DNA from: Gammaproteobacteria bacterium
GTDB taxonomy: Bacteria; Pseudomonadota; Gammaproteobacteria; SZUA-152
DNA length: 10,520 nucleotides
Reading direction: 5' to 3'
Assembly: GCA_030613605.1 (NCBI GenBank)
Contig: JAUWLO010000053.1
Coordinates: forward strand, 1 to 10,520
Shown here piece after piece: positions 1 to 7,677 of this stretch. Position 1 is the first letter of the stretch; each line of letters opens with the position of its first letter. The translations under genes were made by a program, and so were the position numbers. The notes under the pieces are model-generated. The model was given only the letters and a program-made list of their open reading frames with translations, was not told the origin of the DNA and ran no database searches.

Positions 1-2
1 GC

Positions 3-1862
3 GAAGGTAAACCGAATCGCATCGGTGCCAAAAGAAGGAATGCCATCGGGGAAATCTTTGCGGGTTTGTTTTTCTATTTTCGCTGCCATCTTCGGCTGCA
101 TCATGCCGGAGGTGCGTTTTTCCACCAGCGCTTCCAGTTCAATGCCATCGATGAGGTCGATAGGGTCGAGCACGTTGCCTTTGGACTTGGACATTTTCTG
201 GCCGTGGGAATCTCGCACCAGTCCGTGGATGTACACTTCTTTAAAGGGTACGTCGTCCATGAACTTGAGGCCCATCATGATCATGCGAGCCACCCAGAAA
301 AAAATAATATCGAAACCGGTGACCAGCACGTTGGTGGGGTAGTGTGTTTTCACGGCGTCCATGTTGTCGGGCCAGCCCAGGGTGGAGAAAGGCCATAGGG
401 CGGAAGAAAACCAGGTATCCAGCACATCTTCATCCTGCGACAGTTTTACCTCGGCACCGAGGCCGTGTTTTTCACGAATTTCAGCCTCGCTGCGCCCCAC
501 GTAGACATCACCCTGCTCGTCGTACCAGGCCGGGATACGGTGCCCCCACCAGATTTGTCGAGAGATGCACCAGTCCTGAATGTTGCGCATCCATTCGAAA
601 TAGGTGTTTTTCCAGTTATCCGGCACGAACTTGATGTCGCCATTTTCTACGGCAGCGATGGCGGGTTCAGCCAATGGTCCTACTTTCACGTACCACTGAT
701 CGGTAAGCAGGGGTTCGATGACTGCACCGGAGCGATCGCCGCGCGGCACCATTAACTTATGCTTGTCGATTTTTTCCAGTAGATCCTGTGCTTCCAGATC
801 GGCGATGATTTTTTTGCGTGCCGCGTAGCGATCCAGCCCATGATAGGCGGCTGGTATGAGTTCTCCGTGCTCAGTCGCTCCCGGCATCCTGCCTCCCGCG
901 ACACTAGCACATCCCTGTGCGTCGTCCTCCGCACCTATGATGGCGGCGTTTTTATCGAAGATGTTGATCAGACCGCCATTGGGCAATTCGCTAATGGCAT
1001 TTTCGTCACGGTGATTTTGCCACACACCGTAATCGTTAAAGTCGTGTGCCGGGGTGATTTTTACGCAGCCGGTGCCAAATTCCGGATCCACATAGTCATC
1101 GGCGATAATGGGGATTTTGCGGCCGGTGAGTGGCAGCTCCACAAACTGCCCGATGAGATGGCTGTAACGTTCGTCGCCCGGGTGTACGGCCACGGCCGCA
1201 TCGCCCAGCATGGTCTCTGGTCGTGTGGTGGCGACGATCAACTGCCCGGTGCCATCTGCCAGTGGATAACGCATGTGCCACATGTGGCCATTTTCTTCCT
1301 CGGACAGCACTTCGAGATCGCTGACGGCGGTGTGTAGCACCGGATCCCAGTTGACCAGGCGTTTGCCGCGGTAGATCAACCCTTCCTCGTGCAGGCGCAC
1401 GAACACCTCCTGCACCGCCTTGGACATGCCATCGTCCATGGTGAAACGTTCGCGAGACCAGTCCAGCGATGAACCCATGCGGCGTAGCTGGCGGGTGATA
1501 TTGCCGCCGGATTCTTCTTTCCACTCCCAGATGCGCTTAATGAAATCGTCGCGCCCCAGATCATGACGGGTTTTGCCCTCGGCATTGAGCTGGCGTTCCA
1601 CCACCATTTGCGTGGCAATGCCGGCGTGGTCAGTGCCCGGCTGCCACAGGGTATTGTCACCCTTCATGCGATGGTAGCGGGTCAGGGTATCCATCACCGT
1701 ATTGTTGAAGCCGTGCCCCATGTGCAGGCTGCCAGTGACGTTGGGTGGCGGGATCATGATGCAATAGGGAGCACCTTCGCCAGATGGCTTGAAATGGCCG
1801 GCTTTTTCCCAGGTTTCGTACCATTTTTGTTCGATGGCGTGGGGGTTATAGGTTTTTTCCAT
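3..1862 (-). CDS. valS: Valyl-tRNA synthetase (partial, C-terminus off left edge)
   Basis: Cytoplasmic class Ia aminoacyl-tRNA synthetase that charges tRNA-Val and hydrolyses mischarged threonine. I translated the minus strand from the ATG at 1862 and found one open frame to the window edge, about 620 codons of a protein that is normally about 920-950 residues. The N-terminus MEKTYNPHAIEQKWY matches bacterial ValS. The ATP-binding HIGH-type motif is PNVTGSLHMGH (about residues 41-50). The editing domain shows TTRPETM (212-218) and PAHDFNDY with D274. DWCISRQIWWGHRIP and DTWFSSALWPFSTLGWP follow, and KMSKS lies at 556-560, close to the E. coli position. The missing part is the anticodon-binding and C-terminal coiled-coil region. 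A stretch around residues 305-330, rich in Gly, Ala and acidic residues, is about six residues longer than in E. coli. No frameshift was seen. A good -10 box lies about 90 bases upstream, so it probably has its own promoter. Confidence 0.97.
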   Translation of the reverse strand, partial: MEKTYNPHAIEQKWYETWEKAGHFKPSGEGAPYCIMIPPPNVTGSLHMGHGFNNTVMDTLTRYHRMKGDNTLWQPGTDHAGIATQMVVERQLNAEGKTRHDLGRDDFIKRIWEWKEESGGNITRQLRRMGSSLDWSRERFTMDDGMSKAVQEVFVRLHEEGLIYRGKRLVNWDPVLHTAVSDLEVLSEEENGHMWHMRYPLADGTGQLIVATTRPETMLGDAAVAVHPGDERYSHLIGQFVELPLTGRKIPIIADDYVDPEFGTGCVKITPAHDFNDYGVWQNHRDENAISELPNGGLINIFDKNAAIIGAEDDAQGCASVAGGRMPGATEHGELIPAAYHGLDRYAARKKIIADLEAQDLLEKIDKHKLMVPRGDRSGAVIEPLLTDQWYVKVGPLAEPAIAAVENGDIKFVPDNWKNTYFEWMRNIQDWCISRQIWWGHRIPAWYDEQGDVYVGRSEAEIREKHGLGAEVKLSQDEDVLDTWFSSALWPFSTLGWPDNMDAVKTHYPTNVLVTGFDIIFFWVARMIMMGLKFMDDVPFKEVYIHGLVRDSHGQKMSKSKGNVLDPIDLIDGIELEALVEKRTSGMMQPKMAAKIEKQTRKDFPDGIPSFGTDAIRFTF

Positions 1863-1954
1863 TGCTTAAAAACTCATCTTTTTATAGTGCCAATTCAGGC
1901 AGCCGGTTTTGTAGCCAACCCATATAGCCAACAGGGGCAAAAATCAAAAGACGC

Positions 1955-1960
1955 ATTATA
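1955..1960 (-). promoter_or_regulatory. Probable -10 box of a valS promoter
   Basis: Read on the minus strand, the sequence is GGTATAATGCGTC: a perfect TATAAT followed by a G/C-rich discriminator, as often seen at stringently controlled promoters of translation genes. Transcription would start near 1948, giving a leader of about 86 bases before the valS ATG at 1862. No good TTGACA-like hexamer sits 16-18 bases upstream, so the call rests on the -10 box and its position. The leader holds two copies of GTTGGCTA (minus strand; plus-strand TAGCCAAC at 1912-1919 and 1925-1932), of unknown meaning. The ribosome binding site ahead of valS is weak, with only an AGATGAG stretch about 12 bases upstream. 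Confidence 0.45.
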
Positions 1961-2013
1961 CCGGTGCCCCCGACAAAAGGGCATATTCTCTGACGTTGGT
2001 TTTGATGAATCGC

Positions 2014-2070
2014 TGGTGGATGTTTGGTGGATGTTTAGAGGCAGGGAGTCTATGAAGTTATTGGTGGATG
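2014..2070. repeat. Short direct repeat cluster, TGGTGGATG
   Basis: The unit TGGTGGATGTT occurs twice head to tail (2014-2024 and 2025-2035, followed by a further T). The core TGGTGGATG recurs at 2062-2070. The cluster lies between the methyltransferase stop codon and the valS promoter. It has no obvious hairpin and does not look like an insertion-sequence end. It may be a simple slippage product or a binding site; nothing in the sequence decides between these. Confidence 0.5.
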
Positions 2071-2087
2071 GAGGCGCCGAGTAAGAA

Positions 2088-2945
2088 TTATTTGCGGGCG
2101 TGGGCTATCCAGGTCGTACCCACCATGTGCAGTTTGTCACCCTGTTTGAGTTCGTTGGCAGAATCAATGACTGCCCTGATAAAGTTTGCTTTGGTGTCCT
2201 CGTCCATTTGTTTCATGAGTTGCACAATAGGGCCGGCCAGACCTTCCATTATTTTCCAGTATTCTTCTCCACTATCAGCGACCACCATGTTAATAGCCAG
2301 GTCTTCTATTTCGATATTTTGAAAACCACTTTCCTTTATCGTGCTGACAAGTCGGTCGGGATCGGCAAAGGCAAATACACCGGGTGCGCCTGCTGGTGGT
2401 TGGGGTAATTCCATAAACTGGCCAAGAATAGACATAATGTGGGTGAAAAATGGATTGCGTTCCGGTTCTGCCCAGCAGGAGACCACCAGCCGACCTTCTT
2501 TTTTTAAAGCATTGTGCGCCTGACGAAGACAGGAAACCGGGTCGGGCATAAACATCAGTCCCCAACGGATAGTGGTCGCATGAAATTCGTCAGCCCCAAA
2601 GGGCAATGTTTCACCATCGACACAGTGAAACTCAATATTATCAATTTGTTGCTGCCTGGCTTTGTCACGGGCTACTGCAAGCATGTCGTCGACCAGATCA
2701 GTACCAATGACTTTGCCTGATGGGCCAACACGAAGAGCAGCAGGAATAGCAGGTTCGCCCGTGCCCGAAGCAATATCCAGCACCCAGTTCCCTGGATTAA
2801 TCGCCGCAAGATCTAGCATGCGTTGAGTGACAGGTTCTGCGTTGCGACGCAGCAGTTCATCATTCTTGCGCCAGCCTTCGGCAACATTACTCCAGGTTTG
2901 ATGTTCGCGGTCTTTGATTTCTTGATGAGAAGGGTTTGTATTCAT
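2088..2945 (-). CDS. Class I SAM-dependent methyltransferase, substrate unknown
   Basis: A 285-residue soluble protein with the Rossmann-type methyltransferase fold. SAM-binding motif I is VLDIASGTGEP (about 55-65). The acidic residue after strand beta2 that should bind the ribose is D83 in VIGTDLVDDM. The VDGETLPF segment (109-116) corresponds to the adenine-contacting loop, and LKKEGRLVVSCW (147-158) is the usual post-motif strand. It resembles the Methyltransf_11/UbiE-like group but lacks the UbiE signature segments, so I do not call it ubiE. It has no signal peptide and no membrane segment. Its ATG lies 23 bases after the stop of the upstream GGDEF-EAL gene on the same strand, so the two are probably co-transcribed. 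The ribosome binding site is weak. The C-terminal 100 residues probably set the substrate, which could be a small molecule, a lipid quinone or a protein; the sequence does not say. Confidence 0.88.
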   Translation of the reverse strand: MNTNPSHQEIKDREHQTWSNVAEGWRKNDELLRRNAEPVTQRMLDLAAINPGNWVLDIASGTGEPAIPAALRVGPSGKVIGTDLVDDMLAVARDKARQQQIDNIEFHCVDGETLPFGADEFHATTIRWGLMFMPDPVSCLRQAHNALKKEGRLVVSCWAEPERNPFFTHIMSILGQFMELPQPPAGAPGVFAFADPDRLVSTIKESGFQNIEIEDLAINMVVADSGEEYWKIMEGLAGPIVQLMKQMDEDTKANFIRAVIDSANELKQGDKLHMVGTTWIAHARK

Positions 2946-2968
2946 GTTGTGTTTATGGTCCAGGAAAT

Positions 2969-5497
2969 TTATAAGCTGTTAGGGTCGAAAGCTTTACACC
3001 ATTTTTGTAATTCTTCTGCTGGCATGGGACAGGCAATGTAAGCCCCCTGAGCAAAATCACATCGGTTGTTTTGTAAGTGATGATAAACTTCAGCGGTTTC
3101 GACACCTTCGGCGATGACAGAAAGATTCAGGTTGTGGCCAAGATCGATGGTTGATTTAACAATCGTGATGTCATTTTCATCATCAAGCATATCAATAACA
3201 AATGATTTATCAATCTTAAGCCCGTTAACTGGCAACATCTTTAAATAAGCGAGCGAAGAGAAACCGGTACCATAATCATCGATGTCCAGGTTTATGCCCA
3301 TCGCACTTAACAAGTTTAGCGTTTCTCTCGCACGTACGGGATCACTCATTATCGCACTTTCAGTTATCTCTAAAGTAAGGTTGCCCGGGTTCATTTTGTG
3401 GCTGGATAGTAATTCTTGAATCAACGGCGCTAATTCAGGGTTTTGTAAATTCCTGACAGAAAGATTGACGGATATATTTATACAACTACCGATTTCTCTA
3501 CAAATCGTAAAATCTTTAATCGCCTGTTCAATTACCCATAAAGTTAAATCATTAATTAAACTGGTGTGCTCGGTCATGCGAATGACATCGGCTGGAGGTA
3601 TCAAGCCTTTCTCTGGGTGATTCCAACGCAACAACGCTTCAGAGCCATGCATTTTCTTTGTTTGTAAATTGATTTGTGGTTGGTAGTGAAGGCAAAGTTG
3701 ACCAGTGGGATTTTTGAGTTCTTCGCGAAGGTCGCCTATCAGGGAAAGATTGTCTGCGTTTAGCTTGTCTAGCTCAGCGTTATAAAAAGTGTAACCTATG
3801 CCTTTGTTTTTGGCGCTATACATGGCGACATCGGCCTGGCGAATCAGGGATTCCGCATCTTCTGCATTTTTCGGGTAAAGAGAAATGCCAATGCTGACAC
3901 CCGTGTAAAGGTTCTGGTTGTTGATGATCACTACCTGGCTTGTGCACTCTATAATTTTTTCCACGAACGAAGTGGCTTCTGTGGTATCGATACTCGGACA
4001 AATGATGGCGAATTCATCTCCGCCCAAACGGGCGACGGTATCTGACGTCCGTAAACAAGTTCCAAGACGAGAACCTATTTCCTGTAACACCAGATCGCCA
4101 ACCGGATGTCCCAGGGTGTCGTTAATTTCTTTAAACCGGTCAAGGTCAAGCAGCATGACGGCGACATTGGAATTTTGGCGGTGTGCAATATTGATTGCCT
4201 GTTCAAGTCGATCATGGAACAGTGCCCGATTCGGAAGACCAGTTAGTGAGTCATGCAATGCCTGGTGTTCAAGTGCCATTTGACGATGGTGTATCTGCTG
4301 GCGCATCGTATTAAATGCAGAAACCAATGTATGAATTTCTTTGCTGCTATCGTCGGTCGTTGCTAGGCTGTCAATTTTATTGATGTCTTCGCTGATGGCA
4401 TCGGAGATTTTTGCGATAGGTGTTAATACGCCGCGAGCGAGCATAGAATACACTAACCAGACAAAGATGATGGCGGTGCCTGTTAAAAGCCAGAGTTCAA
4501 AAATAAGCTGGTTTGCAGCTTTCTCTACTGCTTTTACATTGAGAGATGACCACGAGTGAATAGAGCTTTCGAGGGCTGATAAATCCAGCGCTATATCTTT
4601 CTGTATGGGGTTAATAATATTTTCTGCGTATCTGATATCCGCACGCCATATTTTTGAATCACGAATATTCTTTAGTTTCTGGTAGTCCACATACCATTTT
4701 TTTGATCTATGTTGCATGACTGCAAGCGCATCTATTGTTTCAAACCCTAATCGATTTAGTTTTTTAAGTTGTTCAAGTTTACGTAATTTATTCTTTATCT
4801 CGTTGTAGAGAATATCGATATTTTTTTCCTGTGCAATTTTTTCTACTCTGTTGAGGCCGGCGAAGCGGATGATAACTGCCCTGAAGTTCAGAATTATCTG
4901 TCTCCACATGTCCCTTATTTGCGCCACGTCACGGTAAAGCGTTGAATCGTATTCATCACCATCATCATCGGCAATTTCCTGCATGGCAAGCACAGTGGCT
5001 GATTCAAATGCGGTGTTAGACTCCAGCAGTATTTCATTAATGTAAGGCAACATGGGATAGATCCAGTTTGGATCTTTGCCTAATTCCAGTAGCTGCAGAA
5101 TATAGTATTCCAGGTTCTCAAAATCGGTTTGTAGGTCTGATATGGCGCTCGTTATTCCAGCGGCATCGATTGTGGCCAGGCTGGAGAATTCTGCCAGGCG
5201 GTTTTTAGCTTTCTTGAGGTTATCTTTGATAATTATTTCATGTTCGGCTTGCGGTGAAATCAGCTTGCTTGTCAGTGTGGAGTTTGAAATCCAGATGGCA
5301 TCGCGAATATCATCCACCAGATTTTTTGCAGCATCACTCAGCCGTAGTGATTCGGAATTGCTTTGGGTGATTTTGTTGATGTACAGGGTGGAAAACGCGG
5401 CACCTGCCAGGAGAATGGTGGCGACTACGGCCGCAAATCGCACGTAGCGAAAACGTAAACTTTTGCGAGGTTTTGTTTCTGAGGTGAATCTACCCAT
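2969..5497 (-). CDS. Membrane-bound GGDEF-EAL cyclic di-GMP synthase/phosphodiesterase
   Basis: An 842-residue inner-membrane protein that should make and/or degrade c-di-GMP. From the N-terminus it has: a basic cytoplasmic tail; TM1 (about 21-40); a mostly helical periplasmic region (41-332); TM2 (333-353); a HAMP-like linker (354-405); a GGDEF domain (about 410-575); and an EAL domain (about 585-835). The GGDEF signature RLGGDEF (490-496) is intact. An RxxD product-inhibition site (R483-D486) lies five residues before GGDEF. In the EAL domain I see YQPQ, SEALLRW (E620), VNLSVRNLQ (N678), LEITES (E710), DIDDYGTG (D740, D741), KIDKSF, AEGVE (E797) and QGAY (Q817). The usual Tyr after QG is Ala here. 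Both activities therefore look possible, and the sensor region would decide the balance. I do not recognise the periplasmic domain. The ATG at 5497 lies 67 bases after holC and has no clear Shine-Dalgarno sequence. The gene interrupts the usual holC-valS pair. Confidence 0.95.
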   Translation of the reverse strand: MGRFTSETKPRKSLRFRYVRFAAVVATILLAGAAFSTLYINKITQSNSESLRLSDAAKNLVDDIRDAIWISNSTLTSKLISPQAEHEIIIKDNLKKAKNRLAEFSSLATIDAAGITSAISDLQTDFENLEYYILQLLELGKDPNWIYPMLPYINEILLESNTAFESATVLAMQEIADDDGDEYDSTLYRDVAQIRDMWRQIILNFRAVIIRFAGLNRVEKIAQEKNIDILYNEIKNKLRKLEQLKKLNRLGFETIDALAVMQHRSKKWYVDYQKLKNIRDSKIWRADIRYAENIINPIQKDIALDLSALESSIHSWSSLNVKAVEKAANQLIFELWLLTGTAIIFVWLVYSMLARGVLTPIAKISDAISEDINKIDSLATTDDSSKEIHTLVSAFNTMRQQIHHRQMALEHQALHDSLTGLPNRALFHDRLEQAINIAHRQNSNVAVMLLDLDRFKEINDTLGHPVGDLVLQEIGSRLGTCLRTSDTVARLGGDEFAIICPSIDTTEATSFVEKIIECTSQVVIINNQNLYTGVSIGISLYPKNAEDAESLIRQADVAMYSAKNKGIGYTFYNAELDKLNADNLSLIGDLREELKNPTGQLCLHYQPQINLQTKKMHGSEALLRWNHPEKGLIPPADVIRMTEHTSLINDLTLWVIEQAIKDFTICREIGSCINISVNLSVRNLQNPELAPLIQELLSSHKMNPGNLTLEITESAIMSDPVRARETLNLLSAMGINLDIDDYGTGFSSLAYLKMLPVNGLKIDKSFVIDMLDDENDITIVKSTIDLGHNLNLSVIAEGVETAEVYHHLQNNRCDFAQGAYIACPMPAEELQKWCKAFDPNSL

Positions 5498-5521
5498 ACG
5501 AACAGTGTGTCAAAACTGCTT

Positions 5522-5533
5522 ATTGCTAGCAAT
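5522..5533. repeat. 12-bp perfect palindrome between holC and the GGDEF-EAL gene
   Basis: ATTGCTAGCAAT reads the same on both strands and sits in the 67-base gap between holC and the GGDEF-EAL gene, 25-36 bases before the latter's ATG. A second palindrome, TATCGATA, lies at 5537-5544. The size and position would fit a dimeric regulator site. Short palindromes also arise by chance in AT-rich gaps. There is no U-run, so it is not a terminator. Confidence 0.35.
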
Positions 5534-5564
5534 TGTTATCGATAGCCGCTTGGAGCTAATAGAC

Positions 5565-5993
5565 CTATAATTTATGTGTATTTAATGAGTAGCCGCGGTC
5601 TCGGTAAAATTGAAAGTGCTGTCGCCCCAACGTTTTTGCCTGCTCGTCGGGCCCGACCAGTTCTGCAACGCGCTCAAAGCGGCTAAAGAAGAGGGGCACA
5701 TCATCAGCCAGGTTGATGAGCACGTCGCTGTCGATGTTTGGGGCATCGTGTGCACCAATCTGGACGGGTGAATCGTTTTTGGAATTAGTGCTGGAGTCAC
5801 TTTGGTATCTCTGGTGGGGAATAAAGCTACCGGCTCGAAAGGTCCACAGCAGGTTATCGATTTTTTTGAGCTGATCTTCGGATCCAGCATGCACGTAGAT
5901 GCGGTGTCCCAGAGAGAAGGCCTTTTCAATGAGTTTGCAGGCGGTGTGCTCACGGGAACCAGATTGCAGAATATAAAAATCGACTTTGGTCAT
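5565..5993 (-). CDS. holC: DNA polymerase III chi subunit
   Basis: A 142-residue protein, close to the 147 residues of E. coli HolC. In the known family, chi joins psi (HolD) in the clamp-loader complex and links the replisome to single-strand DNA-binding protein. Matching landmarks are the N-terminal strand VDFYILQ, LLWTF (49-53), SFIPH (56-60), PVQIG (76-80), VLINLADD (91-98) and the C-terminal RDRGYSLNTH. Residues 64-75 form a Ser/Asn/Asp-rich loop. The ATG at 5993 lies 20 bases after the pepA stop, with AGGAAA upstream, so it is almost certainly co-transcribed with pepA. The pepA-holC order is conserved in gammaproteobacteria. The usual next gene, valS, is displaced here by two other genes. 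Confidence 0.93.
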   Translation of the reverse strand: MTKVDFYILQSGSREHTACKLIEKAFSLGHRIYVHAGSEDQLKKIDNLLWTFRAGSFIPHQRYQSDSSTNSKNDSPVQIGAHDAPNIDSDVLINLADDVPLFFSRFERVAELVGPDEQAKTLGRQHFQFYRDRGYSLNTHKL

Positions 5994-6013
5994 GGTTTAG
6001 CTTTGTTTCCTGT

Positions 6014-7507
6014 TTAGCCTTTGGAGCGGTCAATTAAATATTGTGTCAGCAGGGGGACAGGGCGTCCCGTTGCCCCCTTTTTATCACCGGAAACCCAGGC
6101 AGTGCCGGCGATGTCCATGTGTGCCCAGTGAAGTTTCTGGGTGAACCGCGAGAGAAAACAGGCGGCTGTTATGGTGCCGGCAGTGCGGTCTGCAATATTG
6201 GGAATATCTGCAAAATTACTCTTGAGCTGATCATTGTATTCATCCCATAGTGGTAGTTCCCATGCACGGTCACCGCTGGTTTTGCCGGCATTCAGCAACT
6301 CATGTATCAAAGGATGATGATTGCCCATCACACCGCTGGCATGGCGCCCCAGGGCAACAACGCAGGCCCCGGTGAGGGTCGCGATATCGACCACTGATTC
6401 GGGTTCAAATCGCTCGCAGTAAGTGAGGGCGTCACAAAGAATGAGTCGGCCTTCGGCATCGGTGTTCAAAACCTCGATGGTCTGGCCGGACATGCTGGTG
6501 ACAATATCGCCAGGTTTGGTCGCTGCGCCATCAGGCATGTTTTCACAGGTGGGGATAACACCAATGACGTTGAGGGGTAAATCCAGCTCGGCGCAGGCAG
6601 TGAGGGTGCCTAACACGCTGGCTGCACCGCACATGTCGTATTTCATCTCATCCATGGCGGCGCCGGGTTTAATGGAAATGCCACCTGAGTCAAAGGTCAC
6701 CCCTTTGCCAACCAGCACAATGGGTTTTTCTTTGGTCTTTCCACCCTGATATTCAGCAATAATCAGTTTTGGTGCTTCGCGTGAGCCTCTGGTGACGGAG
6801 AGCAGGGCACCCATGCCGAGTTTTTCCATTTGCGCCTGCTCGATGACGCTAACTTTTAACTTGCTGTACAGCTTGCCCATGGCTTTCGCCTGCTTTGCCA
6901 GGTAACTCGGTGTGCAGATGTTGCCGGGCAGGTTACCCAGGTCTTTGGCCTGTGAAACACCCATGGCAATAGCTGTGCCTTCACGAACAGCTGCTTCGCC
7001 GTTAGGCAAATCACTGCGTCTGGGTACCATGAGGGTAAGTTTGCGCAGCGGGCGTCGGGTATCTTCTTTTTTCGATTTTAACTGGTCGAAGCTATAAAGC
7101 GATTCGCTGGAAATTTCCACGCTGTGGCGAACCTTCCAGTGCAGATCCCGGGTTTTGACGCTGATATCGGTCAGATAGCTCACGCCTTCGAGGCTACCCG
7201 TTTCATTCAGACGGCCTACAGCACTGGCGATGATACGTTTAAATTCCTTGTCGCCAATCTCCCGTTCTTTGCCACAACCCACCAGCAATACACGATCTGC
7301 CAGTGTTTTGGGAATATTATGCAGAAGCAGGGTTTGGCCTAACTGACCTTCAATATCGCCACGACGAAGCAGGGACGAGAGATATCCGCCACTCACCTTG
7401 TCCAGTGATTCTGCGGCCGGGCTAAGACGCCGGGGTTCGAAAACGCCGACCACAACACAGGCTGAACGCTGTTTTGCCGGGCTACCACTTTTAACGTTGA
7501 ATTCCAT
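6014..7507 (-). CDS. pepA: Leucyl aminopeptidase, peptidase family M17
   Basis: A 497-residue cytosolic metallo-aminopeptidase (503 in E. coli) that removes N-terminal residues from peptides. In E. coli PepA is also a DNA-binding accessory factor in Xer recombination and carAB control. The two-metal site is complete: K268, D273, D291, D350 and E352. The catalytic K280 and R354 are present too, in KGVTFDSGGISIKPG and the family signature NTDAEGRL (348-355). Residues 1-170 form the variable N-terminal macrodomain-like part and the rest is the catalytic domain. The ATG at 7507 follows a purine-rich GAGAAAAAGAA stretch. The gene is first in a minus-strand series leading to holC, and is transcribed divergently from lptF across 170 bases. 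No key residue is missing. Confidence 0.97.
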   Translation of the reverse strand: MEFNVKSGSPAKQRSACVVVGVFEPRRLSPAAESLDKVSGGYLSSLLRRGDIEGQLGQTLLLHNIPKTLADRVLLVGCGKEREIGDKEFKRIIASAVGRLNETGSLEGVSYLTDISVKTRDLHWKVRHSVEISSESLYSFDQLKSKKEDTRRPLRKLTLMVPRRSDLPNGEAAVREGTAIAMGVSQAKDLGNLPGNICTPSYLAKQAKAMGKLYSKLKVSVIEQAQMEKLGMGALLSVTRGSREAPKLIIAEYQGGKTKEKPIVLVGKGVTFDSGGISIKPGAAMDEMKYDMCGAASVLGTLTACAELDLPLNVIGVIPTCENMPDGAATKPGDIVTSMSGQTIEVLNTDAEGRLILCDALTYCERFEPESVVDIATLTGACVVALGRHASGVMGNHHPLIHELLNAGKTSGDRAWELPLWDEYNDQLKSNFADIPNIADRTAGTITAACFLSRFTQKLHWAHMDIAGTAWVSGDKKGATGRPVPLLTQYLIDRSKG

Positions 7508-7677
7508 CGTTCTTTTTCTCGCTTATGGGGCTATGTTTGGTATACCTTAGAGCATTGGATAGAGTACCAGTTTACTCGAACACCTGCTTCGGGAACACTC
7601 TGGGGATACAATCAAATTGATGCAAATATTGACACCACAAACCCTAGAAAAAACATCTCGATAAAAGACTTCTCCTT
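7508..7677. promoter_or_regulatory. Divergent pepA / lptF promoter region
   Basis: These 170 bases separate two head-to-head operons, so promoters for both must lie here or in the coding ends. Candidate elements toward lptF are TACAAT at 7607-7612 (a fair -10 without a good -35) and TTGACA at 7629-7634 (a perfect -35 hexamer without a -10 at the right distance). I see no convincing complete promoter toward pepA. The middle holds an inverted repeat, GAGTA (7562-7566) and TACTC (7573-7577), and a direct repeat GAACAC (7578-7583 and 7593-7598), either of which could be a regulator site. No gene fits in the gap. Confidence 0.5.

Noticed and set aside
840..1337. A 165-codon plus-strand open frame opposite valS, and a 173-codon one at 1563-2084
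   Set aside because: Both lie antisense to a clearly conserved valS reading frame, have no recognisable domain and are typical mirror frames of GC-rich coding sequence.
752..1660. Several short minus-strand frames across valS that could suggest a frameshifted or broken gene
   Set aside because: Translation from the ATG at 1862 stays open, with HIGH-type, editing and KMSKS motifs all in one frame at near-standard positions. The short frames are in other phases.
2014..2070. TGGTGGATG copies as a CRISPR or attachment-site signature
   Set aside because: The units are too short, lack spacers of regular length, and no cas, integrase or transposase gene is nearby.
2088..2945. Assignment of the methyltransferase as UbiE (ubiquinone/menaquinone methyltransferase)
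   Set aside because: It has the general SAM-binding motifs but I do not see the UbiE-specific signature segments, and the neighbours give no quinone context.
5507..5512. TTGACA on the minus strand just ahead of the GGDEF-EAL gene
   Set aside because: It lies only about 9 bases from the start codon, so any -10 box would fall inside the gene. It may be a chance match.
7629..7634. TTGACA as the -35 box of an lptF promoter
   Set aside because: No acceptable -10 hexamer is found 16-18 bases downstream (the sequence there is AACATC or similar), so it is listed only as a possible element.
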